64,000 nucleotides of DNA from Streptomyces fumanus. Its GTDB lineage: Bacteria > Actinomycetota > Actinomycetes > Streptomycetales > Streptomycetaceae. A model generated the notes under the pieces. The model was not told the DNA's origin. It saw nothing but the letters and a program-made list of their open reading frames with translations, and did not search any database. The position numbers were made by a program, and so were the translations under genes. The stretch is taken from the NCBI RefSeq assembly GCF_014655295.1, contig NZ_BNBI01000015.1, positions 62,001 to 126,000 of the forward strand. Direction: 5' to 3'. Of this stretch, positions 35,256-43,374 are shown piece by piece (position 1 is the stretch's first letter; every line of letters starts with the position of its first letter).

Positions 35256-37379
35256 TCAGGCGCTTTTGTCCTGTGCGACCCCGTCCGGCACCGCAAAAGG
35301 TGCGTCCCCGGCGGTCGTGGACCGCGGATCGTCCAGCGGCACCTGGGGGCCGTCGGACTCCCGCAGCCAGCGCCGCAGCACCTGGTGGACCTGCTCGGCG
35401 CCGACCAGTTCCGTCCCGCCGGACACCGGCGGGGAGAGCTCCGCCGGTGAGAGCAGGAACGCCTGGGACTGGGCGCCGCCGAGCCCGCCGTGCGAGCCGA
35501 TCTGCTCCTCGAAGGCGAGGACCTCGCCGTCGGCCGGGTCGTGGAAGGAGTTGACCATGATGTCGGCGGTGTGCGGGAAGGAGTGGGTGCGGCGCACCGC
35601 GTCGGCGGCGCCGGGTCCGTACGGGGCCAGCGGGCCGGGGTCCTCGTCCAGCCGGTCCAGGGGTATCTCCGCGCCGCGCGCGCCCAGCACCAGGCCGCCG
35701 TGCTCCTCGCTGCGCACCAGCAGGAAGCCGATGCCGGGGTGGTTGGCGAGGGTGGTGAGCAGCGCGGGGTGGCGGGCGTCGATCTCCTCCCGGCTCATCC
35801 GGTGCGGGACGTCCGGGAAGGAGACCAGGCCGAGGTTGCCGGAGGCGAGCACCAGGGGTTCGGCGCCGCGGGTCGCGGGGCGGTGCTGCCCGGCGCCCTC
35901 CTCCACGGGCCGGCCCATCGCCGCGCGGACGGTGTTGCGGGCCTCGGCGCCGCTGCGGGTGCGGCGCGCCCGGCGCGGCACGGGCAGCCCGCAGCCCGCC
36001 CGGACCAGATCGGCCAGGGTCAGTCCGTAGCGGGCCTGGAAGGTCTCGCCGGGGCTCTGGCCGTGGTCGGACAGGACCACGATCCGGTACGGGCGCGGGG
36101 CGTGCTCGGCGGCCTGCTCGATCAGCGCCAGCGACCGGTCCAGGCGCCGCAGGACCTGCTCGGCGTCCCGGCTGTGCGGCCCGGAGTGGTGCGCCACCTC
36201 GTCGTAGGCGACCAGGTCGGCGTAGACGGCGGTGCGGCCGGCCAGCATGTCGCCCATCACGGCGGCGACCACCACGTCCCGCTCGACGACGGTGGCGAAG
36301 GCGCGGACGAACGGGTAGAGGCCGCCGCGCGAGACCCGGGGGCGGATCTTGCGGAAGCGGGCCCGGGTGGACTGGCCGATCTCGCGGCCGACCTCGGCGA
36401 CGAAGGACAGGGCGGTGCGCACCGCGTTGGCCGGGTCGCTGAAGTAGGCGAAGTACCCGGCGCGGGACCGGGTCTCGCGGCTGCGGCGGCGCACGGCGAT
36501 GGAGAGCACCAGGGCCTGTTCGTCGGCGCCGCCGCTGAAGAGGTTGCCGCGGCTGGCGCCGTCGAAGGTGAGCAGCCCGCCGTCGCCGGTGCGCTCCACG
36601 GCGCGGCGCTGGAGCTCGGCGGCGCTGGAGGGGCGGTTGCAGACCATCACCTCGCGGCTGTCCTTCTCGTACCAGCGGAACGCCGGGACGTCGAAGGTGC
36701 TGCCGTGCAGGATGCCGAGCTGGCTGGCGCCGGTCTGGCTGGACCAGTCGGTGCGCCAGGGGGTGAGGCGGTGGGTGGCGGGCTCCCGGTCGGCCCCGGT
36801 CCAGCGGGCGACGGTGGGCATCAGGCCCTTGGCCGCGGCGGCCCGCAGCACGTCGTGGCCGACGCCGTCCAACTGGACGAAGACGGTGCCGGGACCGGAC
36901 GGGCAGGGCGGTCCGGCCCCGCGGCGGCGGTGGGCCAGCCGGGAGAGCCGCCGCCGGTAGGCGTCGTCGTCGCGGACGGCGAGGGCACCGCCGGTGGCGG
37001 AGGCGACGGCGGACATCACGGCGGCGACCACGACCGCGGTCTCGGGGGCGACGGCGCCGTGCGCGGAGGGGTTGACGCGGAGCGCGACCAGCAGCAGCGC
37101 GCCGTTGAGGAAGAACACCAGCAGCCCCAGGACCAGGGCCGGCACCAGCAGCAGCAGCCGGACCAGCAGCGGCCACACCAGCGCCGACAGCAGCCCGAAG
37201 GCACCGGCGCCGAACGCGGCGGTGACCGCGATCCGGGTGGCGCTGTCGCCGTCGGGGGACTGGAGCTGGAAGTCCGGCAGCAGGCCGGCGAGCACCAGCA
37301 TGGTGACCGTCGAGACCGCCCACACCGCGACGCTCCGGCCGATCTGGCGGGCGACCCGCCGCCACCGCCCTCCACCCAC
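35256..37379 (-). CDS. membrane-anchored alkaline-phosphatase-fold phosphodiesterase-like protein
   Basis: A 707-residue two-part protein. Residues about 15-135 hold four hydrophobic helices resembling small holin-like (PF04020) membrane proteins. Residues about 160-650 resemble type I phosphodiesterases / alkaline phosphatases: VFVQLDGVGHDVL (metal-binding Asp), WSSQTGASQLGILHG (candidate nucleophile), YDEVAHHSGPHSRD and VVLSDHGQSPGETF (metal-binding Asp-His). The C-terminal FEEQIGSHGGLGGAQ supplies a further His. The start is a GTG at 37379. Together these indicate a hydrolase of phosphodiesters held at the membrane; whether the active site faces in or out cannot be told. The substrate is unknown. 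Confidence 0.75.
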   Translation of the reverse strand: MGGGRWRRVARQIGRSVAVWAVSTVTMLVLAGLLPDFQLQSPDGDSATRIAVTAAFGAGAFGLLSALVWPLLVRLLLLVPALVLGLLVFFLNGALLLVALRVNPSAHGAVAPETAVVVAAVMSAVASATGGALAVRDDDAYRRRLSRLAHRRRGAGPPCPSGPGTVFVQLDGVGHDVLRAAAAKGLMPTVARWTGADREPATHRLTPWRTDWSSQTGASQLGILHGSTFDVPAFRWYEKDSREVMVCNRPSSAAELQRRAVERTGDGGLLTFDGASRGNLFSGGADEQALVLSIAVRRRSRETRSRAGYFAYFSDPANAVRTALSFVAEVGREIGQSTRARFRKIRPRVSRGGLYPFVRAFATVVERDVVVAAVMGDMLAGRTAVYADLVAYDEVAHHSGPHSRDAEQVLRRLDRSLALIEQAAEHAPRPYRIVVLSDHGQSPGETFQARYGLTLADLVRAGCGLPVPRRARRTRSGAEARNTVRAAMGRPVEEGAGQHRPATRGAEPLVLASGNLGLVSFPDVPHRMSREEIDARHPALLTTLANHPGIGFLLVRSEEHGGLVLGARGAEIPLDRLDEDPGPLAPYGPGAADAVRRTHSFPHTADIMVNSFHDPADGEVLAFEEQIGSHGGLGGAQSQAFLLSPAELSPPVSGGTELVGAEQVHQVLRRWLRESDGPQVPLDDPRSTTAGDAPFAVPDGVAQDKSA

Positions 37380-37480
37380 GCTCCGCCCACCTCACGTCCC
37401 GGGCCCGCCCTCGGCGCGGGCCCCCACCACCCTGCCACACCGCCCGGGACCTGCTGTTCGTCCCCCCTGGGAGGCGGCGG

Positions 37481-37882
37481 TCAGCGGCCGTCGTAGCCGG
37501 CCGTCGGCATGGACAGGCGGCGGTGCACGCACGCCTTCATCCGGGCGTCGTAGCGGGGCTCCGCGTGGCCGGCGGTCTCCACCCGGACCCCGCGCCGGGC
37601 GCACTCGGCGGTGAAGTCGTCCACGGAGGCCAGCGCGCTCGCCAGCACCCGGAAGCTGGGCGCGACGAACAGGTCGCGTCCCGGGCGGACCCCGTCCCAC
37701 AGGGCGTCGTGGTCCGGGCGCAATCCGCTGACCAGCAGTTCCCGGGTGACGACATAGCCGTGCTCGGCGGCCCAGCGGGCGCACATGGCGTGCTGGCTGC
37801 GGGAGTCCACCAGGAAGGGGTCGGCGTCCAGCTCCTCCAGCGGCGTCAGACTCGCGATCGCCGTGACCCTCACCGGTCCCAT
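37481..37882 (-). CDS. uncharacterised protein resembling a degenerate serine-recombinase catalytic domain
   Basis: A 133-residue protein. The pattern SQHAMCARWAAEHGYVVTRE, a 'RPDHDALWDGVRPGRDLFVA' stretch, SFRVLASALASVDDFTAECA and RRGVRVETAG follows the order and spacing of the resolvase N-terminal domain (QleaareyAeehGyevv ... RpgldalldavraGrvDvvvv ... ldRLsRsl ... leehGvrl). The Arg-x-Ser carrying the catalytic serine at the start is absent: this chain reads VTAIASLTPLEEL there. No DNA-binding or Recombinase domain follows. The ATG at 37882 diverges from the metallo-hydrolase at 37965. I infer a domesticated, non-catalytic fold, with function unknown. Confidence 0.6.
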   Translation of the reverse strand: MGPVRVTAIASLTPLEELDADPFLVDSRSQHAMCARWAAEHGYVVTRELLVSGLRPDHDALWDGVRPGRDLFVAPSFRVLASALASVDDFTAECARRGVRVETAGHAEPRYDARMKACVHRRLSMPTAGYDGR

Positions 37883-37964
37883 GCGGCCCCCCTCACCTCC
37901 GGTTTCGCCGCAGACCCTACTCCTGGACGTAGGCTGCGGGGAGTCGCGCGAAGGAGGCAAAGAG

Positions 37965-38738
37965 GTGCCGGTGGAGGTCACCTGGTGGGGTCATGCCACC
38001 TGCACGGTCGAGGACTCGGGCACGCGGGTGCTCACCGATCCCCTGTTCGCCCGGCGTCTGGCGCATCTGCGCCGCAGGAGGGGCGCACTTCCACCGCCGA
38101 GCGCCTGGCGTGCCGACATAGCGCTGGTCTCCCATCTGCACGCCGACCATCTGCATGTGCCGTCGCTCGCGCGGCTCGCGCCGGGCACGCGCCTGCTCGT
38201 GCCCCGGGGTGCGCCCCGCACCGTGCCGGGGCTGCGCCGGTTGTCCCACCTGGCGGTGACCGAGGTGCGGCCGGGCGACGAGACGACCGCCGGGGAGCTG
38301 CGGATACGGGTGGTGCCGGCCCGGCACGACGGGCGGCGGCTGCCGCTGGGGCCGCACCGCTCCCCCGCCCTCGGCTTCGTGATCGAGGGCGAGGGCCGGA
38401 CGTACTTCGCCGGGGACACCGCCCTGTTCGACGGGATGGCCGAGCGGGTCGGCCCGGTCGACGTGGCGCTGCTGCCGGTCGGCGGCTGGGGGCCGTACCT
38501 CGGTGAGGGGCACCTGGACCCGGGGCGGGCCGCCGAGGCGCTGGCCCAACTGGCGCCGCGCAGCGCGGTGCCGGTGCACTACGGCACGTACTGGCCGATC
38601 GGGATGGACGCGGTGCGTCCGCACGAGTTCCACACGCCGGGCGAGGAGTTCGCGCGGCTGGCGGCGCTGCGCGCGCCGGGGGTGGCGGTGCACCGGCTGG
38701 CGCACGGGGAGAGCGCCCGGCTGGAGGTCGCCCGGTGA
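37965..38738 (+). CDS. metallo-beta-lactamase-fold hydrolase (UlaG/RomA-like)
   Basis: A 257-residue MBL-fold protein of the L-ascorbate-6-phosphate lactonase / NAPE-PLD-like type. The opening VEVTWWGHATCTVEDSGTRV is the family entry strand. The zinc motif SHLHADHLH (His-x-His-x-Asp-His) is intact, and YFAGDTALFDG gives the bridging Asp. PVHYGTYWPIG supplies the last His. The GTG at 37965 is supported by AAGGAGG 8 bases upstream. Its stop overlaps the GTG of the downstream DedA-type gene (GTGA), so the two form an operon. The substrate is unknown. A second, less similar MBL protein lies 0.7 kb downstream on the other strand. Confidence 0.88.
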   Translation: MPVEVTWWGHATCTVEDSGTRVLTDPLFARRLAHLRRRRGALPPPSAWRADIALVSHLHADHLHVPSLARLAPGTRLLVPRGAPRTVPGLRRLSHLAVTEVRPGDETTAGELRIRVVPARHDGRRLPLGPHRSPALGFVIEGEGRTYFAGDTALFDGMAERVGPVDVALLPVGGWGPYLGEGHLDPGRAAEALAQLAPRSAVPVHYGTYWPIGMDAVRPHEFHTPGEEFARLAALRAPGVAVHRLAHGESARLEVAR

Positions 38739-39356
38739 CCTGGCTCGGTGCCGCCACGGTGGTCCCGCCGGAGACCACGCAGCAGGCGCTCGGCTATCCC
38801 TCGCTGTTCCTGCTGGTGCTGATCGGGGCGCTGGTGCCGGTGGTGCCGACGGGGGCGCTGGTGAGTTCGGCGGCCGTGGTGGCGTTCCACCGGACGGCGA
38901 TCTCGCTGGGGATGGTGTTCCTGACGGCTTTCGCTGGCGGCGTTCCTCGGGGACCTGGCGCTGTACTGGCTGGGGCGGCGCGGCATGAAGTCGAAGAACG
39001 GCTCGCGCTGGCTGGAGGCGATCCGCTCCCGGGCGCCGGAGGACCGTCTGGCGCAGGCGCAGGAGAAGCTCGCCGGGCACGGGGTGGCGGTGCTGGTGCT
39101 GTCCCGGCTGGTGCCGGCCGGCCGCATTCCGGTGATGCTGGCCTGTCTGATGGCGAAGTGGCCGCTGCGGCGCTTCGTGCGCGGCAATCTGCCCGCCTGC
39201 CTGGCCTGGGCGGTCACCTACCAGCTCATCGGGATACTCGGCGGTTCCCTGTTCAAGGAGCCGTGGGAGGGCGTCGCGGCGGCCGTGGTGCTGACGGTGG
39301 TGGTCAGCGTGGCGCCGGGCCTGTGGAAGAAGGTGCGGCGCCCGGCGAAGGCGTGA
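38735..39356 (+). pseudogene. DedA/VTT-family membrane protein, disrupted by a one-base frameshift
   Basis: The gene starts with GTG at 38735, overlapping the preceding stop. The first frame reads LGYPSLFLLVLIGALVPVVP ... GMVFLTA and then becomes meaningless. Another frame continues the protein exactly: SLAAFLGDLALYWLGRRGMK, then LVLSRLVPAGRIPVMLACLM and a C-terminal helix ending at 39356. Removing one T from the TTT at 38929-38931 restores a continuous chain of about 206 residues with the DedA elements (GDxxxYxxGR-type loop, R-x-x-P-x-x-R). Family members are scramblase-like membrane proteins needed for lipid and envelope homeostasis. It is either a genuine recent mutation or a sequencing error in a short T run. 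Confidence 0.8.
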
Positions 39357-39395
39357 CCCTCCCCGGCGACGGCGCGGGGGCGCTCCCCCGGTCCG

Positions 39396-40454
39396 CTACG
39401 GGCGGTCGAGGACGCGGGAGGCGCCCACCGGGAGGTCCCACAGGTCCTCGCGGGGCAGGCCCGCCCGCTCCCAGGCGGCCCGGACCCGGGTGAGGGGTTC
39501 GAGGACGGGTTCGGCGGAGAGCACGAAGGTCGCCCAGTGCATGGGGGCCATGCGGCGGGCACCGAGGTCCTGGGCGGCCTGGACCGCCTCCTCCGGGTCG
39601 CAGTGCACGTCGCTCAGCCACCAGCGGGGGTCGTAGGCGCCGATGGGCAGCAGCGCGAGGTCGATGCCCGGGTAGCGGCGGCCGATGCGCTCGAACCAGT
39701 GGCCGTAGCCGGTGTCCCCGGCGAAGTACACCCGCCGGCCGTCGGGGTCGGTGAGGACCCAGCCGCCCCACAGGGTGCGGCAGGTGTCGGTGAGGGTGCG
39801 CTTGGACCAGTGGTGGGCCGGTACGAAGTCGAAGCGGACGCCGCGCAGTTCGGCCGCCTCCCACCAGTCCAGCTCGGTGACGCGGGTGAACTTGCGGCGG
39901 CGGAACCAGCGGCCGAGCCCGGCCGGGACGAACACCGGGGTGTCGCGCGGCAGTCGGCGCAGGGTCGGGGCGTCCAGGTGGTCGTAGTGGTTGTGGCTGA
40001 TGACGACCGCGTCGACCGGCGGCAGCGCCTCCCAGGCGACGCCGACGGGCGTGATCCGGGCCGGGGTGCCCAGGATGCGCCGCGACCAGACCGGGTCGGT
40101 GAGGACGGTCAGCCCGCCGACGCGGACCACCCAACTGGCGTGCCCCGCCCAGGTGACGGCGACGGTGCGGGCGTCCACGCGGGGCAGCGGGCCCGGCTCG
40201 TACGGCAGCCGGGGGATGTCGGCGAGGCCCTCGGGGCCGGGTCTGACGGCGCCCTCGCGGGCGAACCGGGCGGTGGCCCGCAGACCGGGCAGCGGGGTGG
40301 TCAGCCGGTCGTGGAACCTCCGCGGCCAGACCCGGCGCTGGGCCAGCGGGCGGGGCGCGGGGAGCGGCGGGGCGGGCGCCAGCGGTGACGTGTCCACCGG
40401 GGTGCCGGTGTCCCGGGCGGGCGGGGTGGTGGTCGGCTCGGACTGCTGCGTCAT
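39396..40454 (-). CDS. metallo-beta-lactamase-fold hydrolase (NAPE-PLD-like)
   Basis: A 352-residue MBL-fold protein. After a Pro-rich N-terminus of about 60 residues, the core begins with VAVTWAGHASWVVRVGGLTV. The zinc ligands are in ISHNHYDHLD, the second site in FVPAHHWSKR and YFAGDTGYGHW, and a late His in APMHWATFVLS. This layout matches bacterial N-acyl-phosphatidylethanolamine phospholipase D-like enzymes, which cleave phosphodiester bonds in lipids. The ATG at 40454 overlaps the stop of the upstream aminotransferase-fold gene (ATGA), so the two are translationally coupled. The substrate is unknown; a lipid is plausible. Confidence 0.88.
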   Translation of the reverse strand: MTQQSEPTTTPPARDTGTPVDTSPLAPAPPLPAPRPLAQRRVWPRRFHDRLTTPLPGLRATARFAREGAVRPGPEGLADIPRLPYEPGPLPRVDARTVAVTWAGHASWVVRVGGLTVLTDPVWSRRILGTPARITPVGVAWEALPPVDAVVISHNHYDHLDAPTLRRLPRDTPVFVPAGLGRWFRRRKFTRVTELDWWEAAELRGVRFDFVPAHHWSKRTLTDTCRTLWGGWVLTDPDGRRVYFAGDTGYGHWFERIGRRYPGIDLALLPIGAYDPRWWLSDVHCDPEEAVQAAQDLGARRMAPMHWATFVLSAEPVLEPLTRVRAAWERAGLPREDLWDLPVGASRVLDRP

Positions 40455-41695
40455 CGGTGAGGCTCCCATCGCTGGGCGTCGCGAAGATCGTCGAAGACCG
40501 TCTTCAGATCGTTCAACGCGCGTTGCGGTTCTGGTAGTTCCAGTGGATCCGGTGCGGTGAGACAGGCCGCGCGCCGCTCCTCCGAGGCGCCCAGCAGGGG
40601 CCCGGTGGACAGCCGTACGCGCGGGGTCGCGAGGTCGTCGCCGAAGCGGTGCCCGCCGGGGACGGGAACGCCGAGCCGGCCGGTGAGGAAGTCCTCCAGT
40701 TCCTGCGCGTCGCCGACGCCCCACGCGGCGAGCGCCTCGCGCAGCGGGGACAGGTCGGCGTACAGGTGGCGGCCGGCCCGGGGCGGCCGGGACAGCGCGC
40801 CCGCGCCGGTGACGACGGCGTGCGCGGCGGCGGCCACGCGCGCGTGCAGGCGTACGGCGGCGGCGCGGTGGGCGGTGACCGGCGCGGGTTCGGCGAGGGC
40901 GTACGCGGCGGCGGCGGTGACCGGGGCGGTGACCCGGGCTCCGAGCGCGGTGAGCACGTCGAGCACGCGCGCGTGCAGGGCGTCCCCGGCGGCCCCGGCG
41001 GGGAAGCGGGCGACGGCGGCGGGCCAGCCCGGCGGGAGCAGCGCGCCGGCCAGGTCGGTGACGACGGTGACCCGCTCGGGCAGCATCTCGGCCGGGCTGA
41101 GCAGCACCGTGGCGTGCGGACCGTGCAGGGTGTCGCGCCAGGTCTCGTCGGCGGCCAGGTGCAGGCCCGCGCCGGCGGCGGCCTCGACGGTCTCGTGCAG
41201 CAGTTCGGGCGGGGCGACGGTGCCGGTGGGGTCGTCGGCGACGGACAGCACCAGCAGCCTGGGGTCGCCGCCCTCGGCACGGACCCGGCGGACGGTCTCC
41301 AGCAGGGCGTACGGGTCGGGGACGCCGCCGGACTCGGCGGGGGTGGGGACGTGGAAGACGGGCCGGCCGAGCAGCCGCGCGTACGGCGCCCACCAGGCGG
41401 CGCAGGGCCGGGGCACCAGGACGTCGCCGCCGAGCGCGGCGGTCAGCGCCAGCAGCAGGGGCGGGGCGCCGGGGGCGGCGGCGACCCGGCCGGGCCCGGT
41501 GGGCAGGCCACGGCGGTCCCAGTAGCCGCGGGCGGCGTCCAGCAGGGCGGGGGCGCCGCCGACCGGGTCGGCGGCGGCGCGGCCGGCGGCGCGGGCGAGC
41601 ACCTCGGTCAGTTCGGGGGGCGGCGGCAGGCCGTCGTCGGGGAGCGGCGGCCCGTACCGGACCGGGCCGTGCCCTTCGGTGACCGTGCGCCGCAT
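40451..41695 (-). CDS. aminotransferase-fold (class I/II-like) protein lacking the PLP lysine
   Basis: A 414-residue protein with the fold-type I aminotransferase landmarks: PDDGLPPPPELTEVLARAAG near the start, ADDPTGTVAPPELL (equivalent to the NPTG cofactor loop) and HLAADETWRDTL (equivalent to the D-E-x-Y motif). Where a Ser-x-Ser-Lys precedes the P-G-W of active enzymes, this chain has TDLAGALLPPGWPAAV, so the Schiff-base Lys is missing and the substrate-binding Arg is replaced by Pro. The whole protein contains one lysine, at about residue 398, too close to the C-terminus to substitute. Catalysis by normal PLP chemistry is therefore unlikely. The ATG at 41695 has GGAGG about 6 bases upstream. 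Its stop overlaps the MBL hydrolase start. Confidence 0.78.
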   Translation of the reverse strand: MRRTVTEGHGPVRYGPPLPDDGLPPPPELTEVLARAAGRAAADPVGGAPALLDAARGYWDRRGLPTGPGRVAAAPGAPPLLLALTAALGGDVLVPRPCAAWWAPYARLLGRPVFHVPTPAESGGVPDPYALLETVRRVRAEGGDPRLLVLSVADDPTGTVAPPELLHETVEAAAGAGLHLAADETWRDTLHGPHATVLLSPAEMLPERVTVVTDLAGALLPPGWPAAVARFPAGAAGDALHARVLDVLTALGARVTAPVTAAAAYALAEPAPVTAHRAAAVRLHARVAAAAHAVVTGAGALSRPPRAGRHLYADLSPLREALAAWGVGDAQELEDFLTGRLGVPVPGGHRFGDDLATPRVRLSTGPLLGASEERRAACLTAPDPLELPEPQRALNDLKTVFDDLRDAQRWEPHR

Positions 41696-41766
41696 CCGTA
41701 CCTCCGCCCGGTCCGCCCGGTGCTCCGCGCCTCGCCGGGTCCGTCCCGCCGCCCGCCGGTCCTCCG

Positions 41767-41774
41767 GGTACCCA
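41767..41774. promoter_or_regulatory. GGGTACCC palindrome upstream of the aminotransferase-fold gene
   Basis: An isolated GGGTACCC, the same octamer as the core of the bidirectional promoters at 45213 and 59188. It is 72 bases upstream of the minus-strand ATG. Neither strand has a GNNT at 14-16 bases; the minus strand has CCAT at 16. A SigB-type -10 is possible but weak. Confidence 0.3.
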
Positions 41775-41831
41775 GCTCGCGGCCGGAGCATGGCCCCGGG
41801 ATCGGGGCGCGCGGATCACGGGGACCGGTGG

Positions 41832-42758
41832 TCAGGCGCCGGTTCCGCGGTCGCGGAAGCGCAGGCGGTGGGCCGCGGCGGCGAGCGCGCCCGCGATGAG
41901 GACGCCGCCGGCCACCAGGGCGGGGACGGAGTCGGTGAAGGCGCCGCCCTGGCCGGCGTGGACGCCGTGCGGGGGCGGGGCGTCGCAGGGCTCGCCGGGG
42001 CGCACGGTCCGGGGGCAGGGCGGCTTGGTGGTGCCGCAGTGGCCGCCCGGCCGGACGGGCTCGGGACAGGGCCCCCCGCGCGGCTTGAGCACGGTGAAGG
42101 TGGCGCTCCACGGCGGTCCCTCGGTGCCGCGCGCCCCCGGGCAGGTGCCGTCGACGGTCCAGGCGGTGTCGGGGCCGGCGGAGTCCGGGCCGCCCTCGAA
42201 GTTCCCGGCGGGGGCGACGCGGGCGGTGCCCCGGTAGGCGGGCCCGGCGCCCTTGCCGCCGTCGTCGCCGGGGACCTTGCGGAGCGTGACCGTGCCCTTG
42301 TCGAACGCCTGCGAGGTGGCGTCCAGCACGGCCGGCGCGGGCCCGTGGACGCGGGGGCAGGAGACGGACACGGTGACGGTGGCGCCCGGTTCGACGGTCC
42401 CGGGGCTGACCTCGGCGGCGGGCTCCCGGCCACCGGGGCGCCGGCCCGCGTCCGCCCCGGCCGGTTCACCGGGGTCCTCGGGCGGGCCGGGCGGCTCCGC
42501 GCCGAACGGCTCCCCGGTGTCCGCGAGGTCCTCGCCGAGGGGCTCGTCCGCGTCCGGGATCTCCGGGACCTCCCCGTCCAGCGGTTCCTCCGCCTCGGCC
42601 GGTCCCACGGCGTCCCCGGCGGGGTCCGCCGCGCGCACTCCCCCGTCCGGTGCCGCCTGCCACCGGACGGCCGGTGCCGCGTGGCCGGGCACGGGACCGG
42701 TGGTCAGGGCGGCGCCGGCCAGGACGGCGACGGACAGGGCGCGGGCGGTGCGGCGCAT
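41832..42758 (-). CDS. secreted, C-terminally membrane-anchored acidic/proline-rich surface protein
   Basis: A 308-residue protein of no named family. It has a signal peptide to about residue 28 (ALSVAVLAGAALTTGPVPGHA). A long acidic Pro/Glu/Asp/Gly region spans about residues 40-120 and is probably disordered. A folded segment follows at about 125-225 (VSPGTVEPGATVTVSVSCPR ... TVDGTCPGARG), with Cys and beta-strand spacing like an extracellular Ig-type domain. A Pro/Cys-rich stretch then leads to one C-terminal helix (ALVAGGVLIAGALAAAAHRL) with a basic tail, a typical wall-spanning anchor. The ATG at 42758 has GAAGGAG about 9 bases upstream. The function is unknown; a cell-surface role is inferred from topology alone. 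Confidence 0.72.
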   Translation of the reverse strand: MRRTARALSVAVLAGAALTTGPVPGHAAPAVRWQAAPDGGVRAADPAGDAVGPAEAEEPLDGEVPEIPDADEPLGEDLADTGEPFGAEPPGPPEDPGEPAGADAGRRPGGREPAAEVSPGTVEPGATVTVSVSCPRVHGPAPAVLDATSQAFDKGTVTLRKVPGDDGGKGAGPAYRGTARVAPAGNFEGGPDSAGPDTAWTVDGTCPGARGTEGPPWSATFTVLKPRGGPCPEPVRPGGHCGTTKPPCPRTVRPGEPCDAPPPHGVHAGQGGAFTDSVPALVAGGVLIAGALAAAAHRLRFRDRGTGA

Positions 42759-42909
42759 GGGACGGGCTCCTTCGAGCGACGGCTCGGGGGGCACGGCACT
42801 CGCGCCCCCTGCGGCCATCACAGCCCGCCCGCTCCCGTCCCGCGCGCCGCCCTGGGCCGTTCGCGGGACCGGCACGCCCGCGCGGGTGACCCGCCGGGTT
42901 TCGGCCGGT

Positions 42910-42990
42910 CCGCCGGGCCGGGGCGCACCGCCGGACCGAGGCGCACCGCCGGACCGAGGCGGGCCGCCGGACCGGGGCGGAGCGCCAGGC
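42910..42990. repeat. 18-bp tandem repeat, about 4.5 copies
   Basis: Units beginning CCGCCGG(A/G)CCG(A/G)GGCG recur at 42910, 42928, 42946 and 42964, with a decayed fifth. The array lies in the 321-base gap 42759-43079, which otherwise holds no supported gene. Because 18 is a multiple of three, it keeps reading frames open on both strands, which explains spurious open frames here. It may be a slippage product or structural DNA. Confidence 0.75.
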
Positions 42991-43079
42991 CGGGCTGCCA
43001 GGTCACAGCGGGCCAGAGCCTGGCGGCCTCGCGACGGCGGAAGGGCCCCCGGGCCGGGCGTCCGTGCCGCGGCAGGACC

Positions 43080-43283
43080 TCAGGCAGAAGCCGCGGGAGT
43101 CCCCGCCGGGGCGGGCGCGGGCGCGGGAGCCGGGACAGGCCCGGGGGCCGGGAGCGCCGGGGCGGGGGCGTCGGGCGCCGGTTCGGCGTCCGCGCCCGGC
43201 AGCAGCAGATCCTCGTAGCAGCCCAGGCCCAGCACCACGCCGAGCATGAGGACCGGGATGAGCAGGGCGAGCAGCACCGCCAT
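43080..43283 (-). CDS. small single-helix membrane protein with Pro/Ala-rich tail (67 aa)
   Basis: A 67-residue protein: one hydrophobic helix at residues 2-22 (AVLLALLIPVLMLGVVLGLG), a short CYEDLLLPGADAEPAP linker, and a Pro-Ala repeat tail of about 30 residues. The ATG at 43283 has AAGGA 5-9 bases upstream. The tail probably extends from the membrane. No family is recognised. It diverges from the DUF2795-CBS-DJ-1 operon, whose promoter at 43375 lies between them. Confidence 0.65.
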   Translation of the reverse strand: MAVLLALLIPVLMLGVVLGLGCYEDLLLPGADAEPAPDAPAPALPAPGPVPAPAPAPAPAGTPAASA

Positions 43284-43374
43284 GGTCCTTCCGTCCTTCC
43301 GGAGGAGAGGGTGAGGCGTGGGGGGCCTCCGTCCGTGTTCCCGCTCCCGGCCGGTCAAACCCGCGCGGTTTCCG

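Noticed and set aside
38735..39493. Intact 252-residue protein read straight through from the DedA start
   Set aside because: After about residue 65 the frame becomes low-complexity Gly/Ala/Arg, while the neighbouring frame continues the conserved family sequence; a frameshift explains it.
42910..42990. CRISPR-like array
   Set aside because: The units are contiguous 18-mers without spacers; no cas genes are nearby.
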